From Thermoplasmata archaeon (GTDB lineage: Archaea; Thermoplasmatota; Thermoplasmata; Methanomassiliicoccales; Methanomethylophilaceae), in contig SUSU01000004.1 in NCBI GenBank assembly GCA_015063225.1, forward strand, positions 1 to 64,000: a stretch of 64,000 nucleotides of DNA, written 5' to 3'. The translations under genes were made by a program, and so were the position numbers. The notes beneath the pieces were generated by a model. It saw nothing but the letters and a program-made list of their open reading frames with translations, ran no database searches and was not told where the DNA came from. This document shows, piece after piece, positions 37,141-45,672 of the stretch. Each line of letters starts with the position of its first letter. The first letter of the stretch is position 1.

Positions 37141-38691
37141 TCAGAACCCGAAGAGGTCGGTCTGTCCGCGGGGGAGCCCGCGTTTCTTGGCGAGGTCCCT
37201 GCGGAGCAGTTCGAGGCCGTCCCTCATCTGCTGCTCCTTGCGCCTGCTCGCCTGCTCGGTGACCTCATCCAAGGTTCCCGCGGCGATGAGGACGTACACC
37301 TCGCCGTCGTTCTTGCGGCCGGTCCTCCCCCTCCTCTGGATGGTCCTGATCTCGGATGGGACGGGTTCGTAGAATATCACGGCGTTCGCGGAGGTGATGT
37401 CCAGACCCTCCTCCCCGACGGAGGTTGAGACGACGACGTTGTACCTCCCCTCGCGGAAATCCGACAACGTACCTATCTGCTCCTTCTGCTTCTGCCCGCC
37501 GTTGGACTGCCCTATTAATTTGCATACCCTGGCACCATCCACCTTGGCGAGCTTCTCCGATATCACGTCGCAGGTCTCGCGGTACTGCGTGAAGACGATG
37601 ATCTTGGAGTCCGCGGACCCGTCGAGGACCTTCGACACGAGCCCCATGATCCTCGATACCTTGGGGTGTTCCACCGGGCTCTCGAGGGTTATCCGCCTCA
37701 TCTCCTGATATTTCGGCAGGGCTACGAGCTCCCTGTCGGCACGGGAACCCCCCTCCCCCTCGGCATCGGCCTCGATCCTTCCGAGGTACGAGCGGAGGAC
37801 GGACATACCCTGCGTCTCCGCGTAGTCGATGGCCTTCAGGAGCTTGATGCAGATCGACTGCACGGTGAGCCCGCGGAATATCGTCTTGGTCCTCTCCCCC
37901 CTCGCCAGACGGCTCTGGAGGGACTGACCGATGGAGAGCAGGTGCTTGGTGGAGGCGGGCCAGTTGGGGTTCACCACGAGACGCATCGCCAGCAGCTCGC
38001 CGAAATACTCGTCGAGGAGCTTCTTCAGTATCGCGGAGATGTCCAGCAGGTCCTTGGGCATGTTCACGCAGATGCGGTTCACGTAGGTGTCGTGTACGTA
38101 CGGTGAGACGTCGGGATCCTCCTCCGTGCGCACGAATATGTCCGTAAGGGAGAGGTTGTCGCAGATCTCCTCGACCTTCTTCAGGTCGGAGCCGGGAGAG
38201 GCGGTCATACCCATGGATATCGTTCCCGGGAGGACCCGGGACGCCACGTCCACGTAAGCGTATCCCCCGACGGCCTTGTGCGCCTCGTCGTAGATGACGA
38301 GGCCGAAGGGGGAGAGGTCGTACCTCCCGGACTCCAGGTCGTTGGCGATGCACTGGGGGGTGCTGATGACGAAATCCCCCTGCGAGATCACCTCGGCGCG
38401 TTTGTCGGGGGTCATGCTCCCGTTGAGGAGGACGACGGAATATCCGTCGAGGAAGGACGAGAAGAACCCCTCGTGCTGGTCGACCAGGGGTTTCGTGGGC
38501 GCCATCATGAGCACCTTCTTCCCCTTGTTCAGCACGTGGGCGGCCACCCTCAAGGCGATGGATGTCTTCCCGAGAGCGGTGGGGAGGATGACGAGGGTGT
38601 CGCTCCCGATACAGGCCTTGGCCGCCTGCGCCTGATAACGGCGGTCCTCGAGCCTGTCCCTGACTATTCCGGGAACGTCCACGTACTCCAT
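37141..38691 (-). CDS. Hef/MPH1-type superfamily 2 helicase without nuclease domain
   Basis: LPTALGKTSIALRVAAHV, VIYDEAHKAVG, MTASPGSD, QRRGRTGRKNDG; C-terminal QTDLFGF; ATG at 38691. Confidence 0.92.
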   Translation of the reverse strand: MEYVDVPGIVRDRLEDRRYQAQAAKACIGSDTLVILPTALGKTSIALRVAAHVLNKGKKVLMMAPTKPLVDQHEGFFSSFLDGYSVVLLNGSMTPDKRAEVISQGDFVISTPQCIANDLESGRYDLSPFGLVIYDEAHKAVGGYAYVDVASRVLPGTISMGMTASPGSDLKKVEEICDNLSLTDIFVRTEEDPDVSPYVHDTYVNRICVNMPKDLLDISAILKKLLDEYFGELLAMRLVVNPNWPASTKHLLSIGQSLQSRLARGERTKTIFRGLTVQSICIKLLKAIDYAETQGMSVLRSYLGRIEADAEGEGGSRADRELVALPKYQEMRRITLESPVEHPKVSRIMGLVSKVLDGSADSKIIVFTQYRETCDVISEKLAKVDGARVCKLIGQSNGGQKQKEQIGTLSDFREGRYNVVVSTSVGEEGLDITSANAVIFYEPVPSEIRTIQRRGRTGRKNDGEVYVLIAAGTLDEVTEQASRRKEQQMRDGLELLRRDLAKKRGLPRGQTDLFGF

Positions 38692-38760
38692 TGTGACGCA
38701 ATCCCGTCCCGACGTTATAAAGACTGTCGGGGGGTGCCCGATTATCGGTCGAAAAAGGAA

Positions 38761-38778
38761 CCGGGGGCGGACCCCCGG
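38761..38778 (-). terminator. hairpin terminator of the IscA-like gene
   Basis: CCGGGGG-CGGA-CCCCCGG then TTCCTTTTT on the minus strand. Confidence 0.6.
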
Positions 38779-38795
38779 TAAGGAATTTGAACAGC

Positions 38796-39128
38796 TCAGG
38801 AGGAGCCGCAGCCGCCGCCACAGGAGGCGCAGCCGTTGAAGTTGGGGTTGCGGATGGAGAGTCCGGTACCGAAGTTGGGGTCGTCCACGAACTCGATCAC
38901 GCACTCCTCGAGAGCCTTGGAGGTCTCGTCGTCGTAGAACATCTTGAAGCTCTTGGCGGACTCGTCGACGGTCTCGCCCTCCTGGGCCTCCTTCTGGAAG
39001 GACATCCCGAACTGAGGGCCGGAGCAGGCGTAGCCGGAGAGGTAGACCTTGATTCCCCATCCGACCTTCTGGTTCTTCTCCAGGAGTTCGTCGATGAATT
39101 TCTCAGCGTCTTCGGTAATCTGTACCAT
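38796..39128 (-). CDS. HesB/IscA-like Fe-S biogenesis protein
   Basis: MVQITEDAEKFIDELLEK...VYLSGYACSGPQFGMSFQ...NFNGCASCGGGCGSS. Confidence 0.88.
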   Translation of the reverse strand: MVQITEDAEKFIDELLEKNQKVGWGIKVYLSGYACSGPQFGMSFQKEAQEGETVDESAKSFKMFYDDETSKALEECVIEFVDDPNFGTGLSIRNPNFNGCASCGGGCGSS

Positions 39129-39178
39129 AATCCACTCCAATATATGATGGTATAAAAAAGGTATCAACTAACATCTTT

Positions 39179-39574
39179 TCAGTGGTCGGGTTCCTCGTAC
39201 TCGATACCGAACTGCCTGGCATATTCGCGCAGACCGTAGGATTGGCTCCGAGTCATGCACATGAACGAAGCTATCTGAAGGGCCTCCAGAACCTCCTCCG
39301 AGGTGGCCCCGGCGGCCTTCGCGTAGGCCATCTGGGCCTTCAGGCAGTACTCCCCGGACAGGGATGCGGCACAGGCCATGGCGATGAGCCTGCGGGTCTT
39401 GATGTCAAGGGCGCGGCCCTTGGACTTGAAGAGCGAATCGGAGACGTCGAACGTCGGACAGAACATGTCGGGCTGGACGCTGAGGATCTGGTTGACGGGA
39501 GGGACGGAACCCGTCACGGCCTTCACGGCATCCAGACGTTTCTTCGCATCATCTTCGGAGTAATCGGAGAACAT
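39179..39574 (-). CDS. carboxymuconolactone decarboxylase/AhpD-family protein
   Basis: LDIKTRRLIAMACAASLSGEYCLKAQMAYAKAAGATSEEVLEALQIA. Confidence 0.85.
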   Translation of the reverse strand: MFSDYSEDDAKKRLDAVKAVTGSVPPVNQILSVQPDMFCPTFDVSDSLFKSKGRALDIKTRRLIAMACAASLSGEYCLKAQMAYAKAAGATSEEVLEALQIASFMCMTRSQSYGLREYARQFGIEYEEPDH

Positions 39575-39720
39575 GCACAGAAAAACGGCTGGAGGATTTA
39601 TAAACCCGAGTCCGGAGGGAACGGACTTGCGGCATGTATGTTGCGTGCGATGGGATTGCAATACTGTCCTTTTATTATTGAGAAGACGAACACTCCCCGC
39701 GGACCTTCCGCAGGGATAAC

Positions 39721-40431
39721 ATGAACCCCGAACAGAGATTGGACACTATCGTGAGAGAGGTTGGAGAGAAATACGGTTTCGAATCGATCGGCGCGGAATT
39801 CGAAGGTTTCCGGAACATGGTCGTCAAGTGGAGGAGGACCAACCGCTGGATCCGCTTCAAGGTGTCGGACTACCTCGCGGACGCGCCGGACGAAATCTTC
39901 CAGTCCCTTGCGCGCGTGCTCTTCCAGCAGATATCCAGGGAACGCGACAAGTATCCCGAGGACCTTCTGGCGTGGCTGACCGACCCCTCGTTCTGCCTCA
40001 GGAACAGGGAAACCTACCTGACCCGCAGCCCCGAACTTACCGGGGATTCCAAGGGATGCTACAAGGACCTGCAGGATTCGTATGCGAGGCTGAAGGAACA
40101 GGGACTCGTGAAGGACGACCCCGACATACTCATCTGCTGGAACCAGACCGCCAGGCCCGAGACCCCGTCGTACTACTCCGTACTGATGAAGACCGTCGCC
40201 CTGACGGACCTTCTCGACGACCCCTCCGTACCCGATTATGTGCTAGACTGGCTCGTTTACCACGACCTGTGCATCGTGCAGTCCGGATACAAGCCGTACG
40301 CGGTCAAGAGGACGGTACCGATCAAGGTCGCGAGGAGGTATCCGAAGATGACCGAGGCGCAGGAGTTCCTGGACTGGTTCCTGAAGGACGTCATCGACAG
40401 CTGCGAATGCGAGGAGGACGAGGAGGATTAA
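39721..40431 (+). CDS. conserved hypothetical; possible degenerate zincin metallopeptidase-like protein
   Basis: VPDYVLDWLVYHDLCIVQSGYK at the position where zincins carry HExxH. Confidence 0.7.
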   Translation: MNPEQRLDTIVREVGEKYGFESIGAEFEGFRNMVVKWRRTNRWIRFKVSDYLADAPDEIFQSLARVLFQQISRERDKYPEDLLAWLTDPSFCLRNRETYLTRSPELTGDSKGCYKDLQDSYARLKEQGLVKDDPDILICWNQTARPETPSYYSVLMKTVALTDLLDDPSVPDYVLDWLVYHDLCIVQSGYKPYAVKRTVPIKVARRYPKMTEAQEFLDWFLKDVIDSCECEEDEED

Positions 40432-40499
40432 GAATTGTCCCCCGCGCACTAACACACCTTCTCATCGTCCGCCGATGACGGCGGCCTCGGGGCACTGAC

Positions 40500-40685
40500 T
40501 GATGCGGGGGGTATGTGTCGGATCCCGCGTTGGCTTCCGGTCATCGCATACGGCGACGCGCCGCGCTACCGCAAGAGCCCAACATAGTTGGGACGGGACC
40601 GCTGTCGGCCGTTCCGTACGCGTCCGGGACTGACGTCCCCTGGGTCGGAGCGGTCGTATATCCACATCCCCCCGCGTTGATAAAC
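40500..40685. ncRNA. candidate structured RNA in the acd upstream intergenic region, strand unresolved
   Basis: CCCAAC-ATA-GTTGGG and GGGAC-TGAC-GTCCC hairpins; long-range GCGGGGGG(T)ATGT / ACATCCCCCCGC closure; no credible ORF. Confidence 0.35.
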
Positions 40686-40720
40686 GTTGCCCCGGAGGCC
40701 CGCGAAACACGGACCCCTTC

Positions 40721-40815
40721 TACGAATTTCGTAATTCACAGGACGGATTACGGATTTCGTAGCGATTTAGGCGGATTCGTTATCGGATTTTCGCATTGTT
40801 TTTACGAAATTCGTA
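40721..40815 (+). promoter_or_regulatory. operator cluster: TACGAATTTCGTA, TACGGATTTCGTA, TACGAAATTCGTA
   Basis: Three copies of TACGRA-n-TTCGTA (40721-40733, 40749-40761, 40803-40815) upstream of TATTATAAAT box (40841-40850). Confidence 0.75.
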
Positions 40816-40873
40816 GAAATACGTCAATAAACGTGATTACTATTATAAATGCGTAGTAGTTGCCCGACAATTA

Positions 40874-42973
40874 ATGAAGGAATTTCTCAATCCTCAGTCC
40901 GTAGCCGTCATCGGTGCTTCTGCCGATGAGACCAAACTCGGCGGAATGCTTGTGAAGAACATGCTCGACGCCGGTTTCGACACATCCAAACTCTTCCCCA
41001 TCAACCCCAAGGGCGGGGAGATCATGGGCCTCAAGGCCTACGCCAACATCAAGGACGTCCCCGAGCACGTCGATGTCGCCGTCATCTCCGTCAAGAGGGA
41101 TTTCGTCATCCAGGCGGTCAAGGACTGCGCGGATGCCGGAACCAAGTTCGTCTCCATCCTGACCGCCGGGTTCAAGGAGGACTCCCCCGAGGGAGCCGCC
41201 CTCGAGAAGGAGCTCGCCGCCGTCGGAAAGGAGAGGGGCGTCCGCATCATGGGTCCGAACTGCTTCGGAAACATGAACATCAGTGCCGGTGTCAACTACA
41301 CCTTCTCCCACATGGTCCCCAAATCCGGTAACATCTCCATCATGTCCCAGTCCGGGGCCGTCGGATCGTCCATCCTCGACTGGTTCATCACCAGCGGTGT
41401 CGGACTCGCCAACTTCTCCACCTTCGGTAACAAGTGCGACGTGGAGGAGGCCGAGGTGCTCAAGTACTACGCCGAGGACCCCAACACCAAGGTCATCGGA
41501 ATGTACGTCGAGGGCATCAGGGACGGAGAGGCCCTGCTCGAAGCCGTCGAGAACATGAAGGTCAAGAAGCCCATCGTCATCTTCAAGAGCGGAAAGACCG
41601 AGGCCGGTTCCAAGGCGGCTTCATCCCACACCGGATCCATCGCCGGTTCCGACGCCATCAACAACGTCGTCTTCAAGAAGCTCAACATCTTCCGCGCCTT
41701 CGACCTAGACGAGATGTTCGACGCCCTCCTGATGTTCTCCTGCTGCCCGCCCATGCACAAGGACGGACTCGCCATCATCACCAACGCCGGAGGTCTCGGA
41801 GTCATGTCCGCCGACGCCGCCTGGACCGCTCAGAACGTCCACGCCGCCAAGCTCGCCGACTCCACCATCCAGAGCATCATCAACGACATGCCCAAGGTCG
41901 CCGGCCTGACCAACCCCATCGACATCAGGGGAGATGCCGCGCCCCAGGACTTCAAGATCGCCATCGACAATGTGGTCAAGGACCCCGACGTGGGCGGACT
42001 CGTCATCATGGGTTCCCCCCTCGACACCGCCGACCTCGTCAACGTCGCGAAGCTCCTCGCCGAGATCAAGGACGACATCCCCTACCCCGCAGCCGTCTGC
42101 TTCGCCGGCGGAAAGAAGTGCGGTGACGCCAGCGCCATCCTGAAGGAGGCCAGGTTCCCCGTCTACCCCACCCCCGACAGAGCTGTCCGCGCCATGGACA
42201 TCATGCGCAAGTACTGCAAGGGTCTCGAGAAGGGCCACACCCCCATGCAGGTCCCCAAGACCGACGGCGCCCGCTCCAAGGTCAAGGCCATCATCGACGC
42301 CGCCATGAAGGAGGGCAGGTACTCCCTTACCGAGTCCGAGGGTAAGAAGATCCTCGACGCATACGGAATCGGAGTCCCCGGCGAGGCCACCGTGACCTCC
42401 GCCGACGAGGCCGCCAAGGAGGCCGCCCGCATCACCTTCCCCGTCGTCATGAAGATCGTCTCCCCCGACATCATGCACAAGTCCGATATCGGAGGAGTCG
42501 TCGTCGGAGTGAAGGACGAAGCCGCCGCGAAGGCCGCCTTCGAATCCATCATGAGCAACTGCAAGAAGAACGCCCCCGACGCCAAGCTCGTCGGTGTCTC
42601 CATCCAGCAGATGGTCTCCGGTCAGGAGGTCATCCTCTCCATGATGAGGGACGCCCAGTTCGGAGCCGTCGTGTCCTTCGGTCTCGGCGGAATCTTCGTC
42701 GAGATCCTCAGGGAGATCTCCCAGGTGCTCTGCCCCATGACCGAGGAGGAGCTCGATGAGATGATCACCTCCACCAAGGCGTTCAAGCTCCTCAACGGAG
42801 CCCGCGGACAGGCCAAGGCCGATATCGCATCCGTCAAGGACGCCATCAGGCGCATCGCCCTCATCGCCGCCGAGAACCCCGAGATCAAGGAGATCGAGAT
42901 CAACCCCGTCCTCGTGGGCCCCGACGGAAAGGGCAGCTACGCAGTCGACTGCGTCTGCACCCTGAACCACTGA
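40874..42973 (+). CDS. acetate/acyl-CoA ligase (ADP-forming), fused alpha and beta subunits
   Basis: FLNPQSVAVIGAS; IMSQSGAVGSSILDW; SSHTGSIAGSDA; C-terminal ATP-grasp SLTESEGKKILDAYGIGVPGEATV...EIEINPVLVG. Confidence 0.95.
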   Translation: MKEFLNPQSVAVIGASADETKLGGMLVKNMLDAGFDTSKLFPINPKGGEIMGLKAYANIKDVPEHVDVAVISVKRDFVIQAVKDCADAGTKFVSILTAGFKEDSPEGAALEKELAAVGKERGVRIMGPNCFGNMNISAGVNYTFSHMVPKSGNISIMSQSGAVGSSILDWFITSGVGLANFSTFGNKCDVEEAEVLKYYAEDPNTKVIGMYVEGIRDGEALLEAVENMKVKKPIVIFKSGKTEAGSKAASSHTGSIAGSDAINNVVFKKLNIFRAFDLDEMFDALLMFSCCPPMHKDGLAIITNAGGLGVMSADAAWTAQNVHAAKLADSTIQSIINDMPKVAGLTNPIDIRGDAAPQDFKIAIDNVVKDPDVGGLVIMGSPLDTADLVNVAKLLAEIKDDIPYPAAVCFAGGKKCGDASAILKEARFPVYPTPDRAVRAMDIMRKYCKGLEKGHTPMQVPKTDGARSKVKAIIDAAMKEGRYSLTESEGKKILDAYGIGVPGEATVTSADEAAKEAARITFPVVMKIVSPDIMHKSDIGGVVVGVKDEAAAKAAFESIMSNCKKNAPDAKLVGVSIQQMVSGQEVILSMMRDAQFGAVVSFGLGGIFVEILREISQVLCPMTEEELDEMITSTKAFKLLNGARGQAKADIASVKDAIRRIALIAAENPEIKEIEINPVLVGPDGKGSYAVDCVCTLNH

Positions 42974-42983
42974 AACACTCAAC

Positions 42984-43007
42984 ACCGCCGTCCTCCGGGG
43001 CGGCGGT
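42984..43007. terminator. hairpin between acd and the convergent acyltransferase
   Basis: ACCGCCG...CGGCGGT; duplicated at 45624-45647. Confidence 0.6.
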
Positions 43008-43033
43008 CCCCCTTTCATATCGTTCTTTCGGGG

Positions 43034-44164
43034 TCACTCCGCGGAACGTCCCCTGCCGATTGCGGCCCTGATGCGCTCCAGCAGGACGGGGCCGTACACG
43101 CAGATCGCCATGCATATGACCATGGTTGCGAAGAAGATCAGGACCTTGTCCGACGAGATAAGCTCCGCAGGGAGCCAGTCGTCAGGACCGAAGGTGAAGA
43201 ACGGGATCGTTAAGAAAGCGACGACGAAACCGTGGAACAGCAGGATGCCGAAAGTGTGCCTGCCGATGGATGATAAAAGTCTCGTTACCGGCCGTACCTT
43301 CACCACGATTGCCGCCATGCAGAGATAGGCCGTGTTGATCAGCAGCACTTCAACAAAGTACGAAAGGAACGAATATCCTCCGTACTCCCCGTAATACGCC
43401 CGGGTAATCTTGGTGCCGGGCGGGAATATGGCGACCAGGATGATACCGGCGGCAAGAGAGCCCAGGAACAGGGCCCAGAACCTCCAGGATCCCCATCTGA
43501 AATCCTGGACCCTCTCGATGAGCCTGACCTTGGCGGCCATCGCACCCGCCATCATGAAGGATGCGGCCGCGAGGGAGATATGGGCGTAGAACGGGAGCCC
43601 GTACGGATACAGCTCCCTGAGGGCACAAGCGGCCACGACCAACACGGCCAGGGCGGCGATGGAACGCTTCCAGTCGTCGATGACATGATCCGCGAGGGCG
43701 TAGAAAACGACGAATGCGACGAGCATGGCCCAGATGTAATAGTATCCGATGCAGTTCATGCATCCCGACCACGTGACTCCGCTGTCCAGGGGCACGAACG
43801 ACTTGTTGAGGGCCATCCCGAGAGACAGTGCATTGACGAAATCGTCCGAATCCACGTTCTGTCCCCACACCACGCACCAGACGTAACTGAGTGCCGTGAT
43901 CACGACCGTACATACCGTCAGAGCAACGGCCAGCTGGAAGAAACGCTTCTTCATGTTAGCGACGAAACCCCTGCCGGGACGGTAGAAATAACCCGAGAGC
44001 AGCATGAATCCGAAAAGCCCGAGGAAGAGGCACTGGAAGATGACGGGAGACTCGGAATCCCCGTTCATGGCAAACAGCACGTGGGTCAGGACGACCAATG
44101 TTATCACGACGCCTTTGAAGATGTCCACGAGGGATAGTCTGCTACCGGCCTCCGATTCCTCCAT
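43034..44164 (-). CDS. acyltransferase-3 family membrane protein (paralog 1)
   Basis: RLSLVDIFKGVVITLVVLTHVLF...LLSGYFYRPGRGF; multi-TM; ATG at 44164. Confidence 0.85.
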   Translation of the reverse strand: MEESEAGSRLSLVDIFKGVVITLVVLTHVLFAMNGDSESPVIFQCLFLGLFGFMLLSGYFYRPGRGFVANMKKRFFQLAVALTVCTVVITALSYVWCVVWGQNVDSDDFVNALSLGMALNKSFVPLDSGVTWSGCMNCIGYYYIWAMLVAFVVFYALADHVIDDWKRSIAALAVLVVAACALRELYPYGLPFYAHISLAAASFMMAGAMAAKVRLIERVQDFRWGSWRFWALFLGSLAAGIILVAIFPPGTKITRAYYGEYGGYSFLSYFVEVLLINTAYLCMAAIVVKVRPVTRLLSSIGRHTFGILLFHGFVVAFLTIPFFTFGPDDWLPAELISSDKVLIFFATMVICMAICVYGPVLLERIRAAIGRGRSAE

Positions 44165-44269
44165 ATCTGGTAATAAAACAGATGATATTACAATCTTTAG
44201 CAACAAGGCTGCTGAACTGAGCGATAACCCTCCGGAAAGCATGATTCCCGCTCCGGCCACGGAACGGAT

Positions 44270-45385
44270 TCAATCCTTGTTTCTGACTCCTTTCAGGCGC
44301 TCCAGGACCGCAGGGCCGCATATGCAGATCACCAGACAGATGACCACGGTGACGGCCGCGATGGCCGTCCTCGGCACGACCCCGAGCTCCTCGGGCAGCC
44401 ATACGGTCCTCGACAGGGTGTAGAAGGGCATCACCATCATGGCAGCGATCGTTGCGTGGAGAAGGAGGAGTCCGAGAGAGTGCTTCCCGCAGACGACGAA
44501 GGCGTCGCTCAGCAGGGGGATCCTCGAGAAGAACGTACAGAAGTACATCATGAACACGGACGCAACGACCGCCTCGACATAGTAGGGGACCGCGGAATAA
44601 CCGCCGTAATCGCCGAACATCATCTGTTCGAACCTGATGTTAGGCGGCAGGAGGAAGACCAGGACGAGGGACACCGCCATGCTCAGAATCAGCGGCACCC
44701 AGTATCTCCACGACCTCCATTCCAGCGAATCGATGCGCTCGAGGACGCCGTACTGCTTGAAGGCGGACCCGGTGAACATGAACGCGGCACCAATCATGGA
44801 CAGGTGGAAGTAGAACGGGAAGGTGTACGGATACAGTTCCCTGTAGGCGATGGACATGACGATGAGGGCCGCGATGAGGGCGATCCTCAGGCGTATGTCC
44901 TTGCGGACACGACCCTCGAGAGCATAGAATATCACGAATGCACCGATCATGAGCCAGAGGAAGTAATATCCGATACCGTTGCCGCAGAATTCCCATGTCG
45001 TCGGGGTGTCGAGGGGATCGAAGGCCTTGTGCAGGCTGAACATGAACAGGAAACCGTCGTAGAGGTCGGAGGGGTGGATGGGCTGTCCCCAGAGAGCGGC
45101 CCACAGATAGCTGATGACCGTGAGGGCGACACAGCAGATAACCAAGGCCAAGAGAAGCACGGTGACGCGTTTCTTCATGTTCTCGGCGAAACTCCTCTCG
45201 GGCCTGTAGAAGTATCCCGATATCATCAAGAACACCATCAATCCAAGATACAGGGTCTGGATGACCGCGTTGGGGGAACCGACATCGGATTTCGTCGCGA
45301 AACAGATGTGGCAGAAGACGATGATCAGAATCGCCACGCCTTTGAAGACATCGATGGACCTTACGCGGGCAGTATTCCCGTCCAT
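44270..45385 (-). CDS. acyltransferase-3 family membrane protein (paralog 2)
   Basis: VRSIDVFKGVAILIIVFCHICF...MISGYFYRPERSFAENMKKR; ATG at 45385. Confidence 0.88.
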   Translation of the reverse strand: MDGNTARVRSIDVFKGVAILIIVFCHICFATKSDVGSPNAVIQTLYLGLMVFLMISGYFYRPERSFAENMKKRVTVLLLALVICCVALTVISYLWAALWGQPIHPSDLYDGFLFMFSLHKAFDPLDTPTTWEFCGNGIGYYFLWLMIGAFVIFYALEGRVRKDIRLRIALIAALIVMSIAYRELYPYTFPFYFHLSMIGAAFMFTGSAFKQYGVLERIDSLEWRSWRYWVPLILSMAVSLVLVFLLPPNIRFEQMMFGDYGGYSAVPYYVEAVVASVFMMYFCTFFSRIPLLSDAFVVCGKHSLGLLLLHATIAAMMVMPFYTLSRTVWLPEELGVVPRTAIAAVTVVICLVICICGPAVLERLKGVRNKD

Positions 45386-45480
45386 GCGGGAGTAACCGAC
45401 AATACCTGTTAAAACAGTAGTCCAAGGAACACAGTCACGGGGATGATCCCCGATAGGACAGATCCCGGTTCCGTAAGGGG

Positions 45481-45614
45481 CCGCCATCAGGCGCATCTCC
45501 GTCATCGCTGCCGAGAACCCCGAGATCAAGGAGATCGAGATCAAACCCGTCCTCATGGGCCCCGACGGAAAGGGCAGCTATGCGGTCGACTGCGCCTGCA
45601 CCCTGAACCACTGA
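45481..45614 (+). pseudogene. duplicated 3' fragment of the ADP-forming acyl-CoA ligase gene
   Basis: Encodes AIRRISVIAAENPEIKEIEIKPVLMGPDGKGSYAVDCACTLNH*, near-identical to the end of the 40874-42973 product, with no 5' part. Confidence 0.93.
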
Positions 45615-45623
45615 AACACTCAA

Positions 45624-45647
45624 ACCGCCGTCCTCCGGGACGGCGGT
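45624..45647. terminator. duplicated hairpin terminator
   Basis: ACCGCCGTC-CTCCGG-GACGGCGGT; counterpart of 42984-43007. Confidence 0.6.
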
Positions 45648-45672
45648 CCTCTTTTATCGGAACTTCACTGGC

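Noticed and set aside
38692-39060. N-terminal extension of the Hef-like helicase ORF
   Set aside because: Extension is frame-shifted translation of the neighbouring IscA-like gene; the helicase begins at 38691
40462-40710. 82-aa minus ORF in the acd upstream gap
   Set aside because: R/P-rich translation of a hairpin-dense segment, no homology signal or promoter-RBS logic
41705-43018. 437-aa minus ORF opposite the acyl-CoA ligase
   Set aside because: Antisense artefact; the sense product is a recognisable enzyme
45386-45556. N-terminal extension of acyltransferase paralog 2 in the ORF track
   Set aside because: The extra N-terminus (MRTGLISISLISGFSAAM...) is antisense translation of the duplicated acd tail; ATG at 45385 matches the paralogs
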